In this document: piece after piece, positions 47,900 through 57,228 of the stretch
Numbering within the stretch: position 1 is the first letter of the stretch
Layout of the letters: each line of letters starts with the position of its first letter
Source: Vibrio sinaloensis
GTDB lineage: Bacteria; Pseudomonadota; Gammaproteobacteria; Enterobacterales; Vibrionaceae
Length of the DNA: 64,000 nt
Reading direction: 5' to 3'
Assembly: GCF_000808535.1 (NCBI RefSeq)
Contig: NZ_JWLV01000023.1
Span: forward strand, 1-64,000
Translations under genes and position numbers: made by a program
The notes under the pieces: generated by a model
The model's database searches: none
The model's input: only the letters and a program-made list of their open reading frames with translations
What the model was told of the DNA's origin: nothing

Positions 47900-48910
47900 T
47901 TAGTCGCCTAGAGTAGCAACCATTACAGCTTTGATGGTGTGCATGCGGTTTTCTGCTTCGTCGAATACGATAGAGTGTTTAGACTCAACCACTTCGTCTG
48001 TTACTTCCACACCGTCTTTCAGTTGTGGGTATTCCGCCGCAAGCTGTTTACCAACTGTTGTGTCTTCACCGTGGAATGCTGGTAGGCAGTGCATGAATTT
48101 CACATGTGGGTTGCCTGTTGCTTTTAGCATGTCCATGTTGACTTGGTAAGGCATCATTAGGTTGATACGCTCAGCCCATGCTTCTTTCGCTTCGCCCATC
48201 GATACCCATACGTCAGTGTATAGGTAGTCACAGCCTTGAACGCCTTCTTGAACGTCTTCAGTTAGAGTGATCTTCGCACCTGTTTCTTCTGCGATTTCGC
48301 GACATGTTGCTACTAGCTCTTCTTCTGGCCAGAATGCTTTTGGTGCTACTAGGCGAATGTCCATGCCCATTTTCGCTGCGCCAACCATTAGAGAGTTACC
48401 CATGTTGTTGCGCGCATCACCTAGGTAAGCAAACTTCATTTCGTGTAGCTGTTTACCACGGCCGTGTTCCATCATAGTTAGGAAGTCAGCTAGGATTTGA
48501 GTTGGGTGGAATTCGTCTGTTAGGCCGTTCCATACTGGCACGCCAGCGTAAGCGCCTAGCTCTTCAACGATTTCTTGACCGAAACCACGGTACTCGATGC
48601 CGTCATACATGCGGCCAAGAACGCGTGCTGTATCTTTCATTGACTCTTTGTGACCGATTTGAGAGCCAGATGGGCCTAAGTAAGAAACTTGAGCGCCTTG
48701 GTCAAATGCTGCAACTTCAAATGCACAACGTGTACGAGTTGATGTTTTCTCGAAGATTAGGGCAATGTTTTTGCCTTTTAGACGAGGTTGCTCATAGCCG
48801 TTGTATTTCGCTTTTTTCAGCTCCGCTGATAGATCCAAGAAGTGTTGGATTTCACGTGGAGTAAAGTCTAGTAGTTTTAGGAAGTTACGGTTGCGTAGGT
48901 TGAAAGCCAT
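47900..48910 (-). CDS. argF: Ornithine carbamoyltransferase
   Basis: A 336-residue OTC. Carbamoyl-phosphate motif [14 protein letters not shown] is near residue 54, the [15 protein letters not shown] motif is near residue 135, and the ornithine-binding SMGE and catalytic HCLPAFH motifs follow. Its place after arcA-arcC suggests the catabolic role (arcB): phosphorolysis of citrulline to ornithine and carbamoyl phosphate. Sequence alone does not separate the anabolic and catabolic enzymes. I chose the ATG at 48910, with SD AAGGAAA and the normal N-terminus [16 protein letters not shown]. Confidence 0.95.
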   Translation of the reverse strand: MAFNLRNRNFLKLLDFTPREIQHFLDLSAELKKAKYNGYEQPRLKGKNIALIFEKTSTRTRCAFEVAAFDQGAQVSYLGPSGSQIGHKESMKDTARVLGRMYDGIEYRGFGQEIVEELGAYAGVPVWNGLTDEFHPTQILADFLTMMEHGRGKQLHEMKFAYLGDARNNMGNSLMVGAAKMGMDIRLVAPKAFWPEEELVATCREIAEETGAKITLTEDVQEGVQGCDYLYTDVWVSMGEAKEAWAERINLMMPYQVNMDMLKATGNPHVKFMHCLPAFHGEDTTVGKQLAAEYPQLKDGVEVTDEVVESKHSIVFDEAENRMHTIKAVMVATLGD

Positions 48911-49012
48911 GATGTTTTCCTTCTTAGGGTTTAGCGCTCTCTTATTGCAGGGAAAGAGGTAAGAAAACGCAGAAATTAATAGTGTTTGTTGCTTTAAGTT
49001 TTGCCACAGTGG

Positions 49013-49069
49013 GGAGCGAGGCATGAGTGTCATGATTCAACGAGGGTCGACCTCTCGATGTCTCGCTCC
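49013..49069 (-). other. Structured spacer between arcC and argF/arcB
   Basis: An outer 8-bp stem (49013-49020 with 49062-49069) encloses a second palindrome GGGTCGACC-type segment (49041-49057). No U-tract follows, so it is more likely an mRNA processing or stability element that lets arcC and argF message levels differ. Confidence 0.5.
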
Positions 49070-49090
49070 AGCTATGGGGTAATAATTCGT

Positions 49091-50002
49091 TTAGCCTTTC
49101 GTGATATTGGTACCCGCGGTGCCTTGAAGGATGCGTAAACCATCTTCCAAAGAGCCGATACCGACCACTTTTCCGCCTTGCTTGATGAACTCGCACGAGG
49201 CTTCGATTTTTGGTCCCATGGATCCTGCATCAAACTCGTATTTCGCTAGTTCAGTTGGCGTTGTGCCGCGCAGTGCGTGCTGTGTTGGTTTACCCCAATC
49301 TAGGTAAACAGCATCAGCGTCAGTCAGGATAAGCAGTGCATCGGCATCAAGTTGTTTCGCGAGGAACGCTGCAGACATGTCTTTATCGATTACCGCTTCA
49401 ACACCCACCAGTTTGCCGTTTTCGCGCTTCACTGGGATGCCGCCACCGCCAGTACAAATCACCAAGTGGCCTTGTTCAATAAGCGCTGTGATCGCTTCGT
49501 GCTCGATGATGCCTGTTGGTTGTGGGCTAGGAACCACGCGGCGGAAGTGCTTGCCGTCTGGCTTGATGGTCCAGTGGTATTTCTCAGCCAGTTCACGTGC
49601 TTCGGCTTCTTCGTAAATTGGGCCAATTGGCTTAGTTGGGTCCGCAAATGCTGGGTCGTTTGGATCCACGGTCATTTGCGTTAGCATGCAAGTTGCGTTG
49701 ACGTTCGGCATTTGGTTTTTGAACTCTTGCATTAGCATGTAACCGATCATGCCTTGCGTTTCGCTGCCTAGTACATCAAGTGGGTAAGGGGCGACTTTTT
49801 TGTATTCCAAACCTTGCAGTGCCAATAAGCCAACTTGTGGGCCGTTACCATGAACAAGTACGACGTTGTACTCTTGTGCGATTTCAGAAATGGTCTTAAC
49901 CGCGATTTCGATATTGTGGCGTTGTACTTCTGCTTCTAATGGCTCACCGCGACGAAGTAGAGCGTTACCACCTAGTGCTACAACAACTGTTTGTTTTGTC
50001 AT
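49091..50002 (-). CDS. arcC: Carbamate kinase
   Basis: A 303-residue amino-acid-kinase-fold enzyme. It starts TVVVALGGNALLRRGEPLEAE, contains the VLVHGNGPQVG loop, the ICTGGGGIPV motif near residue 210 and the IDKDMSAAFLA segment. It converts carbamoyl phosphate and ADP to ATP, ammonia and CO2, the energy-giving last step of the arginine deiminase pathway. It is 57 bases downstream of arcA on the same strand, with a stem-loop between. Confidence 0.97.
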   Translation of the reverse strand: MTKQTVVVALGGNALLRRGEPLEAEVQRHNIEIAVKTISEIAQEYNVVLVHGNGPQVGLLALQGLEYKKVAPYPLDVLGSETQGMIGYMLMQEFKNQMPNVNATCMLTQMTVDPNDPAFADPTKPIGPIYEEAEARELAEKYHWTIKPDGKHFRRVVPSPQPTGIIEHEAITALIEQGHLVICTGGGGIPVKRENGKLVGVEAVIDKDMSAAFLAKQLDADALLILTDADAVYLDWGKPTQHALRGTTPTELAKYEFDAGSMGPKIEASCEFIKQGGKVVGIGSLEDGLRILQGTAGTNITKG

Positions 50003-50023
50003 GTTGAAAATCTCTCTGCAGGG

Positions 50024-50045
50024 GGCGAGAGCCAGAACTCTCGCC
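50024..50045 (-). other. Stem-loop between arcA and arcC
   Basis: A perfect 8-bp stem (50024-50031 with 50038-50045) with a 6-base loop lies 14 bases after the arcA stop, without a U-tract. It may protect the arcA message or set a lower arcC level. Confidence 0.5.
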
Positions 50046-50059
50046 TTTTAATCACTTAC

Positions 50060-51283
50060 TTAGATGCCGTCACGTTCGATTGGGCAGCTCATGCAGCGAG
50101 CGCCGCCGCGACCACGACCTAGCTCATCACCTGGGATAGGTAGAACTGTGATGCCTGCTTTGTCGTATTTTTCGTTGGTGTAAGTGTTGCCTTCGTAGCC
50201 AATAACAACGCCTGGTTTCACGGTTAGAACGTTGTTTGCATCGTTCCACTGTTCGCGTTCTGCGTGGAAGTTGTCACCACCTGTTGTGATTAGGTTCAGC
50301 TTGTCTACGCCCAGCGCTTTCTCGATAGCGGTAACGAAGTAGCCTTCTTCTTTCACGTTGACAGCGCCAGACTCATCGCCAGTTAGGCTCCAGCATTTCA
50401 CATCTTTGCGAACCACTTCTGGGTAAACCGAGAAGGTGTCTTCGTTCATGTGTGTCATTACTGTGTCTAGGTGCATGCAAGAGCGGTGTTTTGGTAGCTC
50501 CATTGCGATGATTTGTTTCGCTTGACCATGTTTGAATAGGCTAGATGCCAAGTGCTCAACACCTTGAGCCGTTGTACGCTCAGACATACCGATAAGAACA
50601 GTGCCACGACCGATAACAAGAACGTCACCGCCTTCGATGGTTGAGTTGTCGTAGTTAATGCTCTCTTCATCGCCGAAGTACTTAATGAAGTCTTGGCCAG
50701 CGAATGTTGGGTGCCAGCGGTAGATTGCGCGAACATGGTTTGTTTCACGTTGACGAGCTGGTTTCGCCATTGGGTTGATTGATACGCCGCCGTAAACCCA
50801 GCAAGACGTATCGCGAGTGAATAGGTGGTTTGGTAGAGGTTCAATAATGAAGTCTGTTGGCGCATGTAGGCCTTGCATCATTGAGGAAGACTTCATTGGC
50901 ATCTCTGCGTAAGAAAGGCCACCCGTTAGAATTTTTGCTAGCTCTAGGTTTGGAAGATCACCTAGGTAGCAACGAACGTCATTGGCGAATGTTTTACCCA
51001 AACGGTAGTCTGATACTTGGCGGTTTAGTAACCATTCTTTCGCTTCTGGCACGGCTAGCGTATCCGCTAGTAGGTCAGTAAGAAGAAGAACTTCAACACC
51101 TTGATCGCGTAGAGTTTGAGTAAATACGTCATGTTCTTTACCTGCACGCTCTACTGCCAACACGTCATCAAATAGCAGATCGTGACAGTTAGATGGTGTT
51201 AGGTGAGTCAGAGCTCGTCTAGGGCGGTGAACAAGAACGCGACGTAATTGACCGATTTCAGAACCTACGTAAAACTTACTCAT
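50060..51283 (-). CDS. arcA: Arginine deiminase
   Basis: A 407-residue enzyme of the guanidino-group-modifying superfamily. It begins [16 protein letters not shown]; active-site segments include [22 protein letters not shown], and [14 protein letters not shown] with the catalytic His. The catalytic Cys is Cys397 in GGARCMSCP near the C-terminus. It converts arginine to citrulline and ammonia. The ammonia also raises pH, so the pathway helps in acid stress and anaerobic ATP supply. It is the first gene of arcA-arcC-argF. A stem-loop lies 23 bases upstream of its ATG. Confidence 0.97.
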   Translation of the reverse strand: MSKFYVGSEIGQLRRVLVHRPRRALTHLTPSNCHDLLFDDVLAVERAGKEHDVFTQTLRDQGVEVLLLTDLLADTLAVPEAKEWLLNRQVSDYRLGKTFANDVRCYLGDLPNLELAKILTGGLSYAEMPMKSSSMMQGLHAPTDFIIEPLPNHLFTRDTSCWVYGGVSINPMAKPARQRETNHVRAIYRWHPTFAGQDFIKYFGDEESINYDNSTIEGGDVLVIGRGTVLIGMSERTTAQGVEHLASSLFKHGQAKQIIAMELPKHRSCMHLDTVMTHMNEDTFSVYPEVVRKDVKCWSLTGDESGAVNVKEEGYFVTAIEKALGVDKLNLITTGGDNFHAEREQWNDANNVLTVKPGVVIGYEGNTYTNEKYDKAGITVLPIPGDELGRGRGGARCMSCPIERDGI

Positions 51284-51305
51284 GATCGTATCTCTCTTAT
51301 TTTTA

Positions 51306-51328
51306 ATTAGCTTTTAAATAAAGCTAAT
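51306..51328 (-). promoter_or_regulatory. Stem-loop in the arcA 5' leader
   Basis: A perfect 9-bp AT-rich stem ATTAGCTTT / AAAGCTAAT (51306-51314 with 51320-51328) with loop TAAAT. It ends 23 bases before the arcA ATG, just upstream of the SD (GAGAG). Confidence 0.5.
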
Positions 51329-51352
51329 ATTTAATTTGTAGGGAAAAGAAGA

Positions 51353-51370
51353 GTGAATTTATTTATTCAC
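51353..51370. repeat. Inverted repeat GTGAAT-N6-ATTCAC upstream of arcA
   Basis: A perfect 6-bp inverted repeat with a TTATTT centre, 70 bases before the arcA ATG. The halves TGAAT/ATTCA are ARG-box halves, but the spacing is 6 rather than 4, so this is not a standard ArgR site. Confidence 0.5.
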
Positions 51371-51995
51371 TTATTTGTTCTGGAATTAATATTACGCCTC
51401 TCTGGGGAGGAATCTTAGAGATCGCTCACAATTCATTTTTTATGCTCAAAGCCCCGTATTTAAAGGGTTTTAACAATATCTATGCACTTGTTATTTCGCT
51501 GTGAACACCCTAATCACGCATTATTTGGGGAAGTTTATGCATGAAATATTCACCAAGGTTTGTTGTTAGGTGTAGAAAGGGAAATGTATTCAAAAATAAT
51601 TGCGTGATAAAAAAGTGAATAGGTTAGAAATATGCACTCAAACTTTCTAGATAAGTGTTTTTTAGGTCGAAATTAATCCTCTGGTAACAAATGTTTTGTT
51701 GGTAACTTATACATAGATCACAAAACTCAGTTTGCTAGTTCCTAGAAATTTTCTGTTTGAAATAAATAAAACTGTGCCATGAAGATAAAATATCTAATAT
51801 AAAAACGTTCTGTTATTTACTCTTTTTATTTGTTATCGCTATAACCTTGATGACAACGCTATTTAGCGTGGCTTAGCTGCCAGATGAAGGGTGAGTGTTA
51901 GGTGGTTGATTCGTAAAGGGAGAGGCGTGAAAAACGCTGGGTTTGCGTCATTGAAGATGCGTTCGACTTTGCGGGCAACGGTGATTAGGCCAAAT

Positions 51996-52020
51996 AAAAA
52001 AGCCGCACAAGGCGGCTTTT
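51996..52020 (-). terminator. Terminator of the YfcC-type transporter gene
   Basis: A 9-bp stem (51998-52006 with 52012-52020) with loop ACAAG and a minus-strand U-run, 46 bases after the stop at 52067. It separates this gene from arcA. Confidence 0.88.
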
Positions 52021-52066
52021 GAGTAAGGCTCGTTGTTCTGTGAGCCTGGGCAAGGAAAAGTCAGTG

Positions 52067-53515
52067 TTAGATGATTGCACCGACACTGAGTACTGCGATG
52101 CAGAACAGAGCTAGAATCGCAAGCAGTGGCGCTACCCATTTGACGTAACGGACGTAAGGAACTCGGGCAATCGCAAGGCCACCCATAACCACTGCCGACG
52201 TTGGAGTCACTAGGTTCACCAGGCCTGAAGCAGATTGGTACGCCGTTACAACTAGGTCGCGACCTACGCCTGCAAAGTCAGCCAATGGCGCCATAATTGG
52301 CATGGTCAATACCGCCAGACCTGAGCTTGAAGGCACTAGGAATGACAACAGTACTTCAAGGAAGAACATTACGTTGATGAACACAACAGACGATAGACCT
52401 GTCACCATTTGCTCAGCTGAGAACAGAATCGTGTCAGTGATCATACCGCGGTCCATGACCACTACGATACCACGTGCGATACCAATGATTAGCGCAACAC
52501 CCAGTAGGTCACGAGCGCCGTCAATAAAGCTGTTGGTAAACTCTTCTTCGCTCATGCGAGCAACCAGACCAATGATGATGGTTGATGCTAGGAACATCGC
52601 TGAGATCTCAGCCATCCACCAACCTGCAACCGATACACCGTAGATCATGACTGCGAACGAGGCACCAAAGATACTTAGAATAAGCTTGCGAGTTCCGGTG
52701 AATTCTAAGCGCTCGCCAGTTTGGTTACCTAGGAAGTGAGCTTTGTTTTCTTCGTATTTATCGTAAACCACAGACGTTGTTGGGTCGTTGCGAACCATAC
52801 GAGCATAACGCATCACGTAAGCGACACAGATAACCCAACCGATAAGCAGAGCGATTACACGTAGCACGATACCATCTGTAAATGGAATGCCCGCTGCGTT
52901 TGCCGCGATAACGGTGGCGAATGGGTTGATTGTCGAACCTAGAGTACCAATACCCGCGCCAAGTAAAACAGTAGCTGCAGCAACTAGAGGGTCAAAGCGC
53001 GCCGCCATCATGACTGGAACAAGTAGGGTATAGAAAGGCAATGATTCTTCTGCCATACCATAGACGGTACCGCCGGCCGCAAACAGTGCCATCAAGATAG
53101 GTATCATCAACTCTTCACGACCTTTTAAGCGATCGGTCACGCGTTCGATACCAGCATCAATGGCCCCTGTTTTGGTTACAAGTCCAAGGAAGCCACCGAT
53201 GATCAAAATGAATAGTGAAACGTCAATCGCCGCAGCTTCGTAGCTATTGTGGTCATAGAAACCATCAATCGGTGCAAGAAGTACGTCAATCACGCCTTGA
53301 GGGTTACCGTCTACCGGCTGATAGGTGCCAGTAACAGGGACTTCTCGACCTAAGTCTTCATTCATTACGCGATCATATTGACCTGCTGGCACTATCCATG
53401 TCAGTAGAGCAACCAGTGCAATCAGTACGAAAAGAATTGTATAGGCGGAAGGGAATTTAAAGTTGGCAAAGAAGCCACCTTTTTTTTCTTCAGTAGGTAC
53501 AGTTTGGGTTGTCAT
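52067..53515 (-). CDS. YfcC/DcuC-family transporter, probable arginine-ornithine antiporter
   Basis: A 482-residue inner-membrane protein with about 12 helices. It matches the YfcC family of the DcuC superfamily: opening SAYTILFVLIALVALLTWIVPAGQYD, then AAGGTVYGMAEESLPFY and GTLGSTINPFATVIAANAAGIP (re-entrant loop), and FLVPSSSGLAVLTMPIMAPLAD. Family members beside arginine deiminase genes are often called ArcD. Here the gene lies upstream of arcA on the same strand, so exchange of arginine for ornithine is the best guess, not proven. A GGAG SD precedes the ATG. It has its own terminator, and a perfect FNR box lies 382 bases upstream. Confidence 0.85.
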   Translation of the reverse strand: MTTQTVPTEEKKGGFFANFKFPSAYTILFVLIALVALLTWIVPAGQYDRVMNEDLGREVPVTGTYQPVDGNPQGVIDVLLAPIDGFYDHNSYEAAAIDVSLFILIIGGFLGLVTKTGAIDAGIERVTDRLKGREELMIPILMALFAAGGTVYGMAEESLPFYTLLVPVMMAARFDPLVAAATVLLGAGIGTLGSTINPFATVIAANAAGIPFTDGIVLRVIALLIGWVICVAYVMRYARMVRNDPTTSVVYDKYEENKAHFLGNQTGERLEFTGTRKLILSIFGASFAVMIYGVSVAGWWMAEISAMFLASTIIIGLVARMSEEEFTNSFIDGARDLLGVALIIGIARGIVVVMDRGMITDTILFSAEQMVTGLSSVVFINVMFFLEVLLSFLVPSSSGLAVLTMPIMAPLADFAGVGRDLVVTAYQSASGLVNLVTPTSAVVMGGLAIARVPYVRYVKWVAPLLAILALFCIAVLSVGAII

Positions 53516-53527
53516 GGTGATCTCCTT

Positions 53528-53557
53528 ACTTTTATTTATGTGTCCACAAATAAAAGT
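53528..53557 (-). promoter_or_regulatory. Stem-loop in the YfcC-type transporter 5' leader
   Basis: A perfect 10-bp stem ACTTTTATTT / AAATAAAAGT (53528-53537 with 53548-53557) with a 10-base loop. It ends directly before the AAGGAG SD, so it could influence ribosome access. Confidence 0.5.
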
Positions 53558-53896
53558 GAATCAGCGACTATTAGATTTAAAAAATAAATAACTTAGGGAA
53601 TAAGTTATTGGTAAATTTGTTTTTATTTAATTAGGAACTTATTAGCTCTTGTGGGTTATTTTAAAATGTCATTCACTCTGTAACTTTGGTGATCTTCACA
53701 AAAATATTCAGTAAAAAATAGGTGGTGTGATGAGTGTTTTTTTTATGTGGTTAATTGGTTAGAAAGAAGGGATTTCTATGCCAAAGGATTGATGTAAACC
53801 CTTTTGTCAGGGGCGGTAAACCAGTAAAAAAAAGATAGGTGGGAATTTTATTCAAAGCGGCGGATTTAAATGCACAAAGAACTTTCGAGAACTTTT

Positions 53897-53910
53897 TTGA
53901 TTAATATCAA
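53897..53910 (-). promoter_or_regulatory. Perfect FNR box
   Basis: TTGATTAATATCAA is an exact match to TTGAT-N4-ATCAA. It lies upstream of the YfcC-type transporter gene on the minus strand. A TTTAAA -10-like hexamer at 53865-53870 would give a class II activation geometry, with a start near 53858 and a leader of about 340 bases. Confidence 0.65.
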
Positions 53911-53949
53911 ACTTGATTTGTGACCTAGGTTTTTTTACTAAGGATGAAA

Positions 53950-53976
53950 TAAAAAAAGAGGAGCCGAAGCTCCTCT
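53950..53976 (-). terminator. Terminator of dcuA
   Basis: A perfect 8-bp stem (53957-53964 with 53969-53976) with loop CGAA and a seven-base U-tract on the minus strand, 17 bases after the dcuA stop. Confidence 0.92.
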
Positions 53977-53993
53977 ATCAGTCATTGGTGAGT

Positions 53994-55301
53994 CTAAATA
54001 AATAGACTGCCGAACGTAAAGCCTAGCGCAACGGCAGAGGCAATCGTCACTACTCCCGGAATAAAGAACGGGTGGTTAAAGACGTAGCTACCAATGCGTG
54101 TTGAGCCTGTGTCGTCCATTTCAACCGCGGCAAGCAGCGTTGGGTAAGTGGGCAGTACAAACAGCGCACTCACTGCTGCAAAAGAAGCAACGGCTGTCAG
54201 CGGGGCAACACCGATTGCGAGTGCTGCTGGCATGAGCGCGACAGTGGTTGCACCTTGTGAGTAAAGCAGCATGGATGCAAAGAATAGAACCAACGCAAGC
54301 ATCCAAGGGTAGTCTGCCAATAGCGCGCCAGCGACTTCTTTAATGCCGTCAACGTGCGCATTAACGAATGTTGAGCCTAGCCATGCCACACCAAGAACAC
54401 ACACACAAGCCGTCATACCAGAGCGGAATGTTGCAGCCGATGGAATTTTTGCCGCGTCAATTTTAGTGATCATCACGATTGCAGCTGCCGCCGCCAACAT
54501 TACCGTCATGATGGCTTCGTTGCGTCCTAGTGCAGGGTCCACAATCAGACCTACAGACTTAGAAATGGCGGCTGCGTAGCAAACAACAAAGCCAATTGCC
54601 GCAAGGAAGATGTAGGTGGCTGTCTTCGCCGTTGGCAAGATCTCACGCTTTGTTTCCGTCGATAGCTTGATGAGTCCTTTTTCTAGACGATCTTGATAAA
54701 TCGGATCATCTTTCAACTCACTGCCCATAAAGTTCGCTACAAACGCACCAATCATACAAGCGACAAAAGTGGTTGGAATACAAACCGCAAGCAGCGTTAG
54801 GTAGTCAACACCCATTGGCGCAAGCATCGCGGCAAACGCAACTACCGCTGCCGAGATTGGCGAAGCCGTAATCGCGATTTGTGATGCGACAACCGCGATA
54901 GAAAGCGGGCGAGACGGACGTACGCCTTGGCCTTTCGCAACTTCAGCGATCACTGGCAAGGTTGAAAACGCAGTGTGACCAGTACCTGCCATTAGTGTCA
55001 TTAGGAAAGTGACAATCGGCGCGTAAAAGGTGATGCGCTCGGGGTGCTTACGCAAAAAGTTTTCTGCCACTTGTACTAACCAGTCCATACCACCAGCAAC
55101 CTGCATCGCTGCGATTGCGGTAATCACTGACATGATAATTAAGATGACATCGATCGGAATAAACGCCTGGCTAGTAGGAACACCCAAGACCAGTGATAGG
55201 GCTATCACACCCGCACCACCCGCTAAACCAATACCGATACCACCAATTCTTGCTCCCAAATAGATGAAGAGCAGAACGACGATGAGTTCGACTGCTACCA
55301 T
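53994..55301 (-). CDS. dcuA: Anaerobic C4-dicarboxylate transporter DcuA
   Basis: A 435-residue inner-membrane antiporter with about 10-12 helices. It begins MVAVELIVVLLFIYLGARIGGIGIGLAGG and contains MAGTGHTAFSTLPVIAEVAKGQGVRPSRP and SPISAAVVAFA, highly similar to E. coli DcuA as I remember it. It exchanges aspartate, fumarate, malate and succinate, mainly in anaerobic growth. The aspA-dcuA order, with a terminator between, is the same as in E. coli. It is more DcuA- than DcuB-like by its position with aspA. Confidence 0.93.
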   Translation of the reverse strand: MVAVELIVVLLFIYLGARIGGIGIGLAGGAGVIALSLVLGVPTSQAFIPIDVILIIMSVITAIAAMQVAGGMDWLVQVAENFLRKHPERITFYAPIVTFLMTLMAGTGHTAFSTLPVIAEVAKGQGVRPSRPLSIAVVASQIAITASPISAAVVAFAAMLAPMGVDYLTLLAVCIPTTFVACMIGAFVANFMGSELKDDPIYQDRLEKGLIKLSTETKREILPTAKTATYIFLAAIGFVVCYAAAISKSVGLIVDPALGRNEAIMTVMLAAAAAIVMITKIDAAKIPSAATFRSGMTACVCVLGVAWLGSTFVNAHVDGIKEVAGALLADYPWMLALVLFFASMLLYSQGATTVALMPAALAIGVAPLTAVASFAAVSALFVLPTYPTLLAAVEMDDTGSTRIGSYVFNHPFFIPGVVTIASAVALGFTFGSLFI

Positions 55302-55424
55302 ATTGTTACCTCATAAAGTGTATTTTGATTTTAATTATCTAAACACTCTGCTCTGCGGTTGAATGTTTAAATAATGAGGCTCGCAAAAACCATGCAATGA
55401 GTGGGGTTAACCGTATGCAAGCCT

Positions 55425-55448
55425 AAAAAAGGCCCCGTTTGGGGCCTT
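55425..55448 (-). terminator. Terminator between aspA and dcuA
   Basis: An 8-bp GC-rich stem (55429-55436 with 55441-55448) with loop GTTT and a six-base U-tract on the minus strand, 11 bases after the aspA stop. It should limit read-through into dcuA. Confidence 0.9.
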
Positions 55449-55458
55449 ATCGATTCGC

Positions 55459-56910
55459 TTATTCGTAGCGTTTTGCTTTATAGGTTGGGTGCATAAAGTT
55501 CTCGACGGAAAGAATGTCGTCCAACTCTTCTGCGGTGAGTAGTCCACGCTCCAATACCACTTCGCGCACGCTCTTACCGGTTTCCGCACAAATCTTACCG
55601 ACGATGTCACCTTCGTGGTGGCCAATGTATGGGTTTAGGTAAGTGACGATACCGATAGAGTTATAAACGTAGGCTTCACACACTTCTTTGTTGACTGTGA
55701 TGCCATCGATGCACTTATCACGTAGGTTCACACAAGCGTTTTTCAAGATGGTGATTGATTCAAACATGCTTTGAGCAATCACTGGCTCCATCACGTTAAG
55801 TTGAAGCTGGCCGCCTTCTGCTGCGAACGAGATCGTGTTGTCGTTGCCAAGCACTTTGAAACACACTTGGTTAACCACTTCTGGCACTACTGGGTTTACT
55901 TTTGCTGGCATGATTGAAGAGCCCGCTTGAAGTTCAGGCAGGTTCAGCTCGTTGAGACCCGCGCGAGGACCAGAAGAAAGCAGACGTAGGTCGTTACAGA
56001 TCTTAGACAGCTTAACCGCTAGACGTTTTAGCGCGCCGTGCGTCATTACGTAAGCGCCACAGTCAGAGGTCGCTTCGATAAGATCTTCAGCAGGCACCAC
56101 TTCAAGGCCAGTCACTTCCGCTAGGTGTTTCACTGCTGCCGCTTGGTAGCCTTGTGCTGCGTTCAAGCCAGTACCGATAGCGGTTGCACCTAGGTTGATT
56201 TCCAGTAGCAGTTTTGAAGTGTAATCCAACGCACGAATCTCTTCGTTTAGGGTTACCGCCCATGCGTGGAACTCTTGACCCACTGTCATCGGTACCGCGT
56301 CTTGAAGCTGAGTACGACCCATCTTCAATACGTCTTTAAATTCTTGTGCTTTAAGTTCGAAGGCACCTTTTAGGTACTCAATCGCTTCCATTAGCTGGTG
56401 AACACTGTTGTAAACCGCAATACGGAACCCCGTTGGGTATGCACAGTTAGTGGATTGGCTCTTGTTGACGTGGTCATTTGGGTTAATGAACTCGTATTGG
56501 CCTTTCTCTTTGCCCATCAGTTCAAGAGCAACGTTGGCGATCACTTCGTTGGTGTTCATATTGACAGAAGTGCCCGCACCACCTTGGAAAACATCTGAAG
56601 GGAACTGATCCATGCACTTGCCTGTTTCAAGAATCAAGTCACACGCTTCAAGAATGTAGTTCGCAACGTCTTTTGGGATCACGCCTAGCTCTTTGTTGGC
56701 AAGAGCGGCTGCTTTCTTCGTCATCACCATACCGCGTACAAACTCAGGTACGTCAGAAATGGTCATGTTAGAAATATTGAAGTTCTCGATAGCACGTAGA
56801 GTATGAATGCCGTAGTAGGCATCAGCCGGTACGTGACGCTCACCTAGTAGGTCTTCTTCGATACGGGTAGCAGGGGCTGCTGTTTTTGGAGCATCGGTTA
56901 GGGTAGCCAT
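55459..56910 (-). CDS. aspA: Aspartate ammonia-lyase
   Basis: A 483-residue fumarase/aspartase-superfamily enzyme. The signature [16 protein letters not shown] with the catalytic Ser loop lies near residue 324, and [11 protein letters not shown] and [17 protein letters not shown] regions are present. It deaminates aspartate to fumarate and ammonia. Fumarate then feeds anaerobic respiration, with DcuA bringing aspartate in. I chose the ATG at 56910 with the AAGGA SD; a GTG directly before it is also in frame. Confidence 0.97.
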   Translation of the reverse strand: MATLTDAPKTAAPATRIEEDLLGERHVPADAYYGIHTLRAIENFNISNMTISDVPEFVRGMVMTKKAAALANKELGVIPKDVANYILEACDLILETGKCMDQFPSDVFQGGAGTSVNMNTNEVIANVALELMGKEKGQYEFINPNDHVNKSQSTNCAYPTGFRIAVYNSVHQLMEAIEYLKGAFELKAQEFKDVLKMGRTQLQDAVPMTVGQEFHAWAVTLNEEIRALDYTSKLLLEINLGATAIGTGLNAAQGYQAAAVKHLAEVTGLEVVPAEDLIEATSDCGAYVMTHGALKRLAVKLSKICNDLRLLSSGPRAGLNELNLPELQAGSSIMPAKVNPVVPEVVNQVCFKVLGNDNTISFAAEGGQLQLNVMEPVIAQSMFESITILKNACVNLRDKCIDGITVNKEVCEAYVYNSIGIVTYLNPYIGHHEGDIVGKICAETGKSVREVVLERGLLTAEELDDILSVENFMHPTYKAKRYE

Positions 56911-57228
56911 CACAGGATCCTTAGATAATTATTCTGATAATAAAGTGAATTACTAGCCAATCTGTAGTTTAAGAATCCATTCGTCAGAGTTTTAGGCTGT
57001 TAAATCCGTCCTGACTTATGTGGCACATAATACTGTACCTAGCGCATAAAAATAGTAACTGGATCACCTTTTTCGCTTTTGTTTAGTTAAAGTTTTGCAA
57101 GATATGAACAGGGTATGAATAGCCCTTTAGGGGTAGGCGTCTATTGAGGGATTTATCACGCTTTTTTACAGCTTCAATTTGAGCTCACACATCAGAGCAC
57201 GTACACTGACATCAACAAAGGAGGGCGT
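56911..57228. other. Intergenic region between divergent aspA and fxsA
   Basis: About 320 bases carrying the promoters of both genes. No perfect FNR or CRP site is visible and I cannot name a clear promoter. No gene or repeat is seen. Confidence 0.4.

Larger units (their letters stand above)
51284..51995. other. Long non-coding region upstream of arcA
   Basis: About 710 bases without a gene. It holds a stem-loop at 51306-51328, an inverted repeat at 51353-51370, and then AT-rich sequence with many short palindromic fragments. No open frame of note with an SD is present. I found no good FNR box or ARG box here. It must carry the arcA promoter and possibly a long 5' leader. Confidence 0.6.
53516..53949. 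other. Non-coding region upstream of the YfcC-type transporter gene
   Basis: About 430 AT-rich bases with no gene. It holds a stem-loop next to the start codon (53528-53557) and a perfect FNR box (53897-53910). A weak ARG-like half (53842-53855, GGGAATTTTATTCA) lies downstream of the FNR box on the minus strand. Confidence 0.6.

Noticed and set aside
51353-51370. GTGAAT-N6-ATTCAC as an ARG box for arcA
   Set aside because: The half-sites fit but the spacing is 6 instead of 4 bases, so an ArgR site is not supported; I list it only as an inverted repeat.
51499-51519. CRP-like sequence TGTGA...TCAC upstream of arcA
   Set aside because: The spacing between half-sites is wider than the 6 bases CRP needs.
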